A DNA stretch of 14,545 bases from an uncultured Clostridia bacterium. Lineage in GTDB: Bacteria > Bacillota > Clostridia > Christensenellales > Borkfalkiaceae. Below the pieces are notes generated by a model, which was given only the letters and a program-made list of their open reading frames with translations, was not told the origin of the DNA and made no database searches. Positions within the stretch are counted from its first letter, which is position 1. The number at the start of each line of letters is the position of its first letter. Below are positions 7,603-11,831 of the stretch, in pieces. A program made the translations under genes and the position numbers. The stretch covers positions 1-14,545 of the forward strand of contig CANREK010000011.1 in the NCBI GenBank assembly GCA_947629605.1, given 5' to 3'.

Positions 7603-7863
7603 CGCTCATGCTGAGCGCAGCGAAGCATCCCATTAAACCTACGGAAGCAGCCCCGCGTCATTCTGAGCGGCGGGTGTTGTACGAAGTCCGATGACTTGAC
7701 CCGCCCCGTGCGCGTTCTATTCACATCTAAGCACGGCACGAGCGCCGCTCTTGGCGCGAAGTTAGAATCTCGCGGGGCGTCTACGGACAGTTGTGCGGCG
7801 AGATGCTTCGGACTTGCTCTCGTAGACTGCGTTCTTACTCTCCTGCTCAGCATGATGCCGCAC
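7603..7863 (+). repeat. Composite hairpin repeat block C (partial: mini-module 4, module 1 with insert, module 4)
   Basis: Starts just after the ligase-like gene. A minimal module-4-type hairpin (ATGCT 7608-7612, AGCAT 7624-7628) is followed by module 1 (7650-7778), whose linker is expanded by an insert of about 64 bp (7700-7763), and then module 4 (7793-7863, one clamp mismatch: TGCCGCAC instead of CGCCGCAC). Modules 2 and 3 are absent. The insert matches, in reverse complement, the insert in module 3 of block D. Confidence 0.88.
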
Positions 7864-7876
7864 GCAAAAACGGTGA

Positions 7877-7910
7877 CCCACCCCCTTAGTCCCCCCTCCC
7901 ATGGAGGGGG
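7877..7910 (-). repeat. C/G-rich hairpin repeat, family 2, copy 2
   Basis: CCCCCTCC (7892-7899), loop CAT, GGAGGGGG (7903-7910): an 8-bp perfect hairpin preceded by CCCACCCCCTTAGT. This is the reverse complement layout of the copy at 5663-5694 and the same orientation as the reverse complement of the metG copy. Confidence 0.72.
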
Positions 7911-7960
7911 CACCGCGCGGCAAGCAAAGAAATGTTCGAAACAAATCGTTCGAAATCATA

Positions 7961-7998
7961 GTAAAACCCCCCGAAACTCACGCTCCGAGGGGTTTTAC
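7961..7998 (-). terminator. Intrinsic terminator, minus-strand specific by G-U pattern
   Basis: Read on the minus strand, the 38 nt fold into a continuous 17-bp stem capped by a GTGA (GNRA-type) tetraloop: GTAAAACCCC pairs with GGGGTTTTAC, and the inner seven pairs include three G-U wobbles. Read on the plus strand those three become C-A or A-C mismatches, so the structure is optimised for minus-strand RNA. It lies downstream of spmB and could end read-through from spmAB as well as the short candidate RNA from the promoter at 8058-8086. Confidence 0.75.
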
Positions 7999-8051
7999 AT
8001 ATGATAAGGGGGAAAAATTATGAGCTATGTTGATGTTGTCCGTCGTTTGAT
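7961..8051 (-). ncRNA. Candidate small RNA of about 90 nt (promoter plus terminator, no ORF)
   Basis: A near-consensus minus-strand promoter (8058-8086) predicts a start near 8051, and the 17-bp GNRA-capped hairpin at 7998-7961 predicts the end. Between them I find no minus-strand start codon with a usable frame (the only ATG is followed at once by TAA). The unpaired part contains TTTTTCCCCCTTATC, a C-rich stretch complementary to Shine-Dalgarno sequences such as AAGGGGG. It is antisense to the SD and most of a tiny plus-strand ORF at 8020-8064. Alternatively it is just the 3' tail of the spmAB transcript with a chance promoter. Confidence 0.45.
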
Positions 8052-8064
8052 ACTGCAATTATAG
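8020..8064 (+). CDS. Possible 14-residue peptide ORF with strong SD
   Basis: ATG at 8020 opens MSYVDVVRRLILQL and stops at TAG 8062-8064. It is preceded by AAGGGGG (8006-8012) at 7-nt spacing, the best Shine-Dalgarno in this intergenic region. The peptide has two Arg residues followed by a hydrophobic end. I see no convincing plus-strand promoter and know no family for it. It is overlapped by the candidate antisense RNA. It may be a chance ORF or the remnant of a longer small protein. Confidence 0.25.
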   Translation: MSYVDVVRRLILQL

Positions 8065-8086
8065 TACAACGGTTGAACGAATGCAA
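8058..8086 (-). promoter_or_regulatory. Minus-strand promoter between the ligase-like gene and spmB
   Basis: On the minus strand, TTGCAT (8086-8081), exactly 17 bp, then a perfect TATAAT (8063-8058). No annotated minus-strand gene lies downstream before the hairpin at 7998-7961, so the promoter would drive only a short RNA. Confidence 0.65.
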
Positions 8087-8090
8087 ATCT

Positions 8091-8199
8091 ATGAAAAAAA
8101 TTTTTCAAAAAAAAATTTTTCCAAAATGATGTCGCAAATCTTGTGAAAAAATGTCATTCTCACAAAAAAATTTTTTGATTTTGTCACATTTTCGGAAAT
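8091..8199. other. A-tract/T-tract region downstream of spmB
   Basis: An A/T-rich patch with runs such as AAAAAAATTTTT (8094-8105), AAAAAAAAATTTTT (8107-8120) and CAAAAAAATTTTTTG (8163-8177), plus an inverted repeat TTGTGA (8141-8146)/TCACAA (8160-8165). No gene is seen. Such phased A-tracts usually bend DNA. It may contribute to 3' end formation of spmAB, but no GC-rich terminator is present here. Confidence 0.5.
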
Positions 8200-8712
8200 T
8201 TACAGGATCCGACAGAAAAAACAGGCACAGATCACCCCGATGAAGTTGGCGATGAGCGACACCGCGATCGGCGTGAAGATGTGCTTTTTTTCGAGCCCCG
8301 CAAAGTAGACGGCGGAGATGTAGAACACCGTCTCGCTCGACCCGTACGCGCACGAGGCGCACCGCGCGATGTAGCTGTCCGCGCCATAGGTATGCAAAAT
8401 TTCCGAGAGCATCGCCATCGACCCGCTCCCCGAAAACGGCTTCATAAGTACGAGTTTTCCGATCTCGGGCGGGATGCCGAGGAAGGAAAAGACGGGCGAG
8501 AGCCATCCCGTCACGATGGCGGAAAGCCCGCTTCTCTCAAACAGTTCCGACAAGATCAAAATGGCCGCGAGATAGGGGAAGAGGGACAGAATGAGCGGCG
8601 GCGCTTCCCGCACCCCTTCCGCAAAACCGTCATATAACTTAACTTTTTTTACGGCCGCAAACAAAAAAACCGCCAAAAACAGCGCGGGAATGACGAGGGC
8701 GAAGTACTTCAT
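8200..8712 (-). CDS. spmB: Spore maturation protein B
   Basis: 170 residues with several membrane segments, belonging to the nucleoside-recognition/Gate domain family. Seen: an N-terminal hydrophobic helix, DGFAEGVREAPPLILSLFPYLAAILILSELFERSG, then GIPPEIGKLVLMKPFSGSGSM and ARCASCAYGSSETVFYISAVYF, all close to SpmB of Bacillus and Clostridium. SpmA and SpmB are needed for spore core dehydration and heat resistance. The start at 8712 is chosen because AAGGGGG lies at 8724-8718 and because it overlaps the spmA stop by 4 bp (ATGA), giving coupled translation. The longer in-frame extension to 9003 is only the shadow of spmA. Confidence 0.93.
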   Translation of the reverse strand: MKYFALVIPALFLAVFLFAAVKKVKLYDGFAEGVREAPPLILSLFPYLAAILILSELFERSGLSAIVTGWLSPVFSFLGIPPEIGKLVLMKPFSGSGSMAMLSEILHTYGADSYIARCASCAYGSSETVFYISAVYFAGLEKKHIFTPIAVSLIANFIGVICACFFCRIL

Positions 8713-9269
8713 CTGCGCCCCCTTCGAAGTTTTTGCGCCGCTTTGAGAAGGACTACCCCCACGGCCGTGGAGACGAGCGTCGACAGCAGCGTCGGGAGCA
8801 GGATATCCATGGGAGATAAAGATCCCGCCGCGATGCGCAGGGCGATGACCGTGGTGGGGAGAAGTTGCAGGCTCGTCGCATTCAGCACAAAGAGGAGCTC
8901 CGCCGCATTGTCGTTGCCCCGCGCGAGGAATTGCCGCGTCGCCTTGATGCCGAGCGGCGTCGGCGCCCCGGGGAGCCCGAGCATGTTCGCCGAAAGGTTG
9001 CACGCGGCGAGGTAGACGGCCTCATTGTCGTCGGTGCGGAAGATTTTTTTGGCAAATGGGGTGCAGAAATCGGCGATTTTCCGCGCGAGACCGCTCTTTT
9101 CGAGGATCTTGAAAAAGCCGAGCCAGACGCAGTACACGGCGAGAAGATCGAGCGCGAGAAGGGCGGCCTTTTCACCCCCCGAGAGCATGGCGGGTAGGAA
9201 CCCGTCGGGATCGAGGATGAGGAACAGGACCGTCGCCGCCGCAAACCCACCCGCAAATATCGCATTCAT
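8709..9269 (-). CDS. spmA: Spore maturation protein A
   Basis: 186 residues, integral membrane, paralogous in fold to SpmB. Seen: a hydrophobic N-terminus, VWLGFFKILEKSGLARKIADF (family segment), NLSANMLGLPGAPTPLGIKA (the SpmA ATPLGIKA signature) and NATSLQLLPTTVIALR. It acts with SpmB in late spore maturation. The start at 9269 fits the length of known SpmA; an in-frame extension to 9446 runs through repeat block D and is rejected. There is no Shine-Dalgarno, and a SigE-like promoter ends 5 nt before the ATG, so the mRNA may be leaderless. It overlaps spmB by 4 bp. Confidence 0.93.
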   Translation of the reverse strand: MNAIFAGGFAAATVLFLILDPDGFLPAMLSGGEKAALLALDLLAVYCVWLGFFKILEKSGLARKIADFCTPFAKKIFRTDDNEAVYLAACNLSANMLGLPGAPTPLGIKATRQFLARGNDNAAELLFVLNATSLQLLPTTVIALRIAAGSLSPMDILLPTLLSTLVSTAVGVVLLKAAQKLRRGRR

Positions 9270-9274
9270 GCTTG

Positions 9275-9303
9275 ATTTTATGCAAAATTCGACAGATATA
9301 TGA
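9275..9303 (-). promoter_or_regulatory. SigE-type sporulation promoter of spmAB
   Basis: On the minus strand, TCATATA (9303-9297) matches 6 of 7 positions of the Bacillus SigE -35 (KMATATT). After a 14-bp spacer comes CATAAAAT (9282-9275), 7 of 8 of the -10 (CATACAHT). spmAB is known to belong to the mother-cell SigE regulon in Bacillus, so sequence and context agree. The predicted +1 falls at or within a base or two of the spmA ATG. Confidence 0.7.
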
Positions 9304-9315
9304 CGAATTTCGCCT

Positions 9316-9738
9316 CGCTCATGCTGCCCCGCTCCGCTCATGCTGCCCCGCCCCGCGTCATTCTGAGCCCGTAGGGCTGTAGAGAGTACGGGACTTGACC
9401 CGAAGAATCTCGCGGGGCGAATACGGACCATTCTAAATAGCGTCATGGTGCCCCGCCCGCACGTTCTTTATGGCGTCGAAGGGCGGCACGAGGAGCGTAG
9501 CGACGAAGTAGCGTAGTCGAACCATCACCTTATTATAATGCGGTGATCCTTCGACTCCGCCCTACGGGTTCCGCTACTTCGCGCCAAGGGCGGCGCTCGT
9601 GCCGCCCTTAGACGTGAATAGAACGCGGGCGGGGCAGGATGACGCAATCGGAACGGTGCCGTAGAATGTGCGGCGAGATGCTTCGGACTTACTGCCGTAG
9701 ACTGCGTTTGCGCTCTTCGACTCAGCATGACGCCGCAC
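9316..9738 (+). repeat. Composite hairpin repeat block D (modules 1-2-3-4 with two loop inserts)
   Basis: Occupies the gap between the divergently placed spmA start and the 3' end of the zinc-ribbon gene; no gene is seen. It opens with a 16-bp direct repeat, CGCTCATGCTGCCCCG (9316-9331 and 9335-9350). Module 1 is 9350-9418, module 2 is 9440-9529, module 3 is 9540-9645 and module 4 is 9668-9738. Modules 2 and 3 have long linkers that carry a related GC-rich insert (about 9450-9510 and 9575-9635), the latter with a perfect AAGGGCGGC/GCCGCCCTT hairpin. Confidence 0.9.
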
Positions 9739-9744
9739 CGCCCC

Positions 9745-9781
9745 AAAAACCCAGCGCCCGCCGACGGAAGTCGGCGGGCGC
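9745..9781 (-). terminator. Intrinsic terminator of the zinc-ribbon/LRR gene
   Basis: Perfect 12-bp stem, GTCGGCGGGCGC (9770-9781) with GCGCCCGCCGAC (9754-9765) and a 4-nt loop. On the minus strand it is followed by TGGG and then five T residues (9749-9745). It lies about 20 nt after the stop codon at 9802-9804 in the right orientation. Confidence 0.85.
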
Positions 9782-9801
9782 CCACATCTAAAATCACTCA
9801 C

Positions 9802-11556
9802 TTATTGCTCAAAATACGTCACTTTGCCCGATTTATCGATCGTCCCGTCGGTACAGGTTATCGTGTAATTGCCGGTATTGAAATCCCAATTCTCGCTCTT
9901 GTAAATCGCTTGCCATTCCGCTACCGTTCCCCGATACAGAATTTCCGTCAGTGCGCTGCAATTCCTGAACGCGCCATATCCGATCGAGTAAATGCTGTTA
10001 GGGAGTTCAATGCTTGTCAGTCCGGTTCGGAACTCGAATGCGTATTGTTCAATCGAGGTGACGGGAAGGTCTTTATATGTATCGGGTATTACAATTTTGT
10101 TGTGTGTACATTCCAAAGACAGCCCTTTGATTGCATTTTTTGCTCCCGAAGTGATGTAATTGATGTGGAGAGCGTTGACATATGTCCCTTCCCGTTGTCC
10201 ACAGACAACGCATCGGTACCCCAAATATCCCGAAGCGGCGCATGTCGCATCCATATTTGCGTTTTCCCAAGTATGAGCGCGTATAGATGATTCCCGCACG
10301 TTCGTTTTTCCGCAAATACACGATTGAGATTCCGACCCCCTCTCGGTGCATGTGGCTTCTTTGTCTGTTTTCCACTCGATGAATTCATGCTTATGCCCTT
10401 CTTTGGCGTAGACGACGCCGTTGAGTTTCAAGACGTCATCGACAAGCGTGCCTTCGATCACGACCTGAGAGGAACCCGTCTTATCCATACCGCCCGAGGC
10501 GTCATAGATGAGGGCCACGTTTTCGCCGTCGAAGATGATCTCGCCTTTGTGTTCGGCCTCGTCGTGCCATGTGCCGCCCGAGAGCTTGAAGTAATGCTCC
10601 CTATCGTATGTTGCCCTTTCTACATTGTAGACATAATAAACACCGTTGTGGCGGTTGACGATCGCCACGGGAACAGAGACGCCGACGATGACGGCAATGA
10701 TGAGTAGCATGGAGACGGCTACCGCCCAATTCTTGTGTTTTTTCAGCCAAGTTTCAAATCCCGTGGGTTGCGCGGCCGCGAGCTTTTTCTCTTGCTCCTT
10801 GACAAGGGCGGGATAGGTATGCCTCAGGTGCATTGCCACAAGGGCAAAGATGAGGGCGAAGAGACAGCCGATCACCGCAAAGACGAGGATGAGAATGGGT
10901 GCGACGCCCGTTTTGATGATGCCGAATCCGCCATCCTCGTTCGAGATCTGCCCGAACAGAGTACAGGAGATGATGAAGAGAGCCAAGTAGAGGGCATAGC
11001 CGATCCCCGCGAACACATTGCGCAAGAAGATTTTCTTACCGAACAGGGAAACGCGCTTTTGACGCGCCTTGGTAAAGGGAGCCGTAACGAGGATCAGGGC
11101 GGCGAGAAACAGTGCACATGCGGCAAGCACGATGAGCGCCGTCAGGGATCCCGTCAGAGACGAGCCCTCGTAATTCGAGATCTCATAGACGTTGCCGTAG
11201 CTCTTGCTCGGGATCTTCTGCCCCAAGAGGATCCCGCCGGGCATGACGGCCACGGGCGCAAGGTAAAGGAGCATAAAGACGACTGAGAGCAGTACGAAGA
11301 GCGCCGTGGGAAATACCGAGACAAACGTATAGAGCCTTTTTGTCCCCAATGTAACAGGTTTTTGCGCCGCAGGAGCGGGCGTGGGTGAAACGGGCGGTGC
11401 CGCAAAAAAGGCATACCCGCAGTCGGGACAGAATTTGACATTGCCCGCAAGGGTCTTTCCGCATTGCGGGCAAGTTTTTACATCTTCCCACTTTGTGCCG
11501 CACTCGGGGCAGAAGTTTCCCTCATACTCAGTGCCGCATTTTGAACATTTGTGCAT
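9802..11556 (-). CDS. Zinc-ribbon, five-TM membrane protein with extracellular BspA-type leucine-rich repeats
   Basis: 584 residues. Seen in order: two CxxC...CxxC zinc ribbons (Cys4, 7, 16, 19 and Cys29, 32, 43, 46); a Pro/Ala linker to about 72; hydrophobic helices near 76-98, 138-160, 182-202, 218-242 and 277-300; then an ectodomain of about 280 residues. Residues 388-457 hold two Cys/His repeats of the form H..W..., ATC...G, C.CG or C..CG, and 484-555 are BspA/LRR_5 repeats (VTSIEQYAF, LTSIELPNSIYSIGYGAF) ending in the common EWQAIYK...TCTDGTI tail. The ribbons should be cytoplasmic and the LRR outside, suggesting a surface or adhesion role, but the function is unknown. Start 11556 follows GGAGG (11568-11564) at 7-nt spacing. 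An in-frame extension to 11784 crosses the promoter and leader and is rejected. Confidence 0.85.
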   Translation of the reverse strand: MHKCSKCGTEYEGNFCPECGTKWEDVKTCPQCGKTLAGNVKFCPDCGYAFFAAPPVSPTPAPAAQKPVTLGTKRLYTFVSVFPTALFVLLSVVFMLLYLAPVAVMPGGILLGQKIPSKSYGNVYEISNYEGSSLTGSLTALIVLAACALFLAALILVTAPFTKARQKRVSLFGKKIFLRNVFAGIGYALYLALFIISCTLFGQISNEDGGFGIIKTGVAPILILVFAVIGCLFALIFALVAMHLRHTYPALVKEQEKKLAAAQPTGFETWLKKHKNWAVAVSMLLIIAVIVGVSVPVAIVNRHNGVYYVYNVERATYDREHYFKLSGGTWHDEAEHKGEIIFDGENVALIYDASGGMDKTGSSQVVIEGTLVDDVLKLNGVVYAKEGHKHEFIEWKTDKEATCTERGSESQSCICGKTNVRESSIRAHTWENANMDATCAASGYLGYRCVVCGQREGTYVNALHINYITSGAKNAIKGLSLECTHNKIVIPDTYKDLPVTSIEQYAFEFRTGLTSIELPNSIYSIGYGAFRNCSALTEILYRGTVAEWQAIYKSENWDFNTGNYTITCTDGTIDKSGKVTYFEQ

Positions 11557-11728
11557 AAGTTTTCCTCCATACAATGATTTGCGGGCAAAAAATAAGGGCG
11601 CCTCAATTCGAGGCGCCCGCTTCGAGTATCCTCGAATTGTTGCGACACAAACCCTAACAAGTACATAGGATAAAAGGATACACCGATGCCGTTGTATCGT
11701 TGTACTTGTCAGTATTCGGTTGTGCCGC
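11557..11728 (-). promoter_or_regulatory. Structured 5' leader with terminator: candidate riboswitch/attenuator
   Basis: The minus-strand leader of the zinc-ribbon gene, predicted from +1 near 11728. Three nested helices are visible. P1 is 11729-11720 with 11650-11641 (10 bp including one G-U). P2 is 11709-11701 with 11665-11657 (ACAAGTACA/TGTACTTGT, perfect). P3 is 11698-11693 with 11682-11677 (GATACA/TGTATC, 10-nt loop). An 11-nt internal bulge (CTTTTATCCTA) sits on the 3' side between P3 and P2. A TTCGAG-GATA-CTCGAA hairpin (11636-11621) and an intrinsic terminator (11618-11587) follow, then the SD. There is no T-box sequence, and I recognise no known riboswitch core. Confidence 0.7.
11587..11618 (-). 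terminator. Intrinsic terminator inside the leader of the zinc-ribbon gene
   Basis: On the minus strand, GGGCGCCT (11618-11611), a 7-nt loop CGAATTG, AGGCGCCC (11603-11596), then TTATTTTTT (11595-11587). It lies about 20 nt before the GGAGG ribosome binding site and well upstream of the coding start, so it would end transcription prematurely unless prevented. The loop CGAATTG is fully complementary to CAATTCG just upstream (11639-11633). Confidence 0.82.
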
Positions 11729-11734
11729 AGTTTT

Positions 11735-11763
11735 ATTCTACCACCCGTGAAAAGAATTTGCAA
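11735..11763 (-). promoter_or_regulatory. Promoter of the zinc-ribbon/LRR gene leader
   Basis: On the minus strand, TTGCAA (11763-11758), 17 bp, TAGAAT (11740-11735). The predicted +1 near 11728 coincides with the first paired bases of helix P1 in the leader, which supports both calls. It is divergent from the metG promoter, with the two -35 boxes about 20 bp apart. Confidence 0.78.
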
Positions 11764-11783
11764 GCGGTTTGCCGTAAAATGCA

Positions 11784-11812
11784 TTTACTTTTGCGGGAAA
11801 TTACGCTATAAT
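11784..11812 (+). promoter_or_regulatory. Promoter of metG-tatD
   Basis: TTTACT at 11784-11789 (4/6 to -35), 17 bp, then a perfect TATAAT at 11807-11812. The predicted +1 near 11819 gives a very short leader of about 13 nt carrying AGAGG (11821-11825), 6 nt before the ATG. There is no room for a T-box or other leader control of this aminoacyl-tRNA synthetase gene. Confidence 0.8.
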
Positions 11813-11831
11813 AGAGGAAAAGAGGTAATCC

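Noticed and set aside
6032..7633. Long minus-strand ORF (533 codons) opposite the ligase-like gene
   Set aside because: It mirrors a well-supported membrane protein gene with a promoter and family motifs. The antisense translation is a highly charged His/Asp/Glu-rich chain typical of shadow frames in GC-rich DNA, and its end runs into repeat block B.
9270..9446. N-terminal extension of spmA
   Set aside because: It translates repeat block D and the SigE-like promoter; known SpmA proteins begin at about the position of ATG 9269.
5707..9738. Insertion sequences or MITEs of a resident transposon
   Set aside because: I see no transposase, no common terminal inverted repeat bounding whole blocks and no target-site duplication. 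The module architecture differs from a simple MITE, so I leave it as a composite repeat.
11557..11728. T-box leader
   Set aside because: There is no T-box sequence (GGGTGGNACCGCG-like) before the terminator, and the downstream gene is not an amino-acid or tRNA-synthetase gene. The GGGTGG at 11746-11741 lies upstream of the predicted +1.
11557..11784. N-terminal extension of the zinc-ribbon protein
   Set aside because: It would translate through a promoter, three helices and an intrinsic terminator, whereas GGAGG at 11568-11564 marks the real start.
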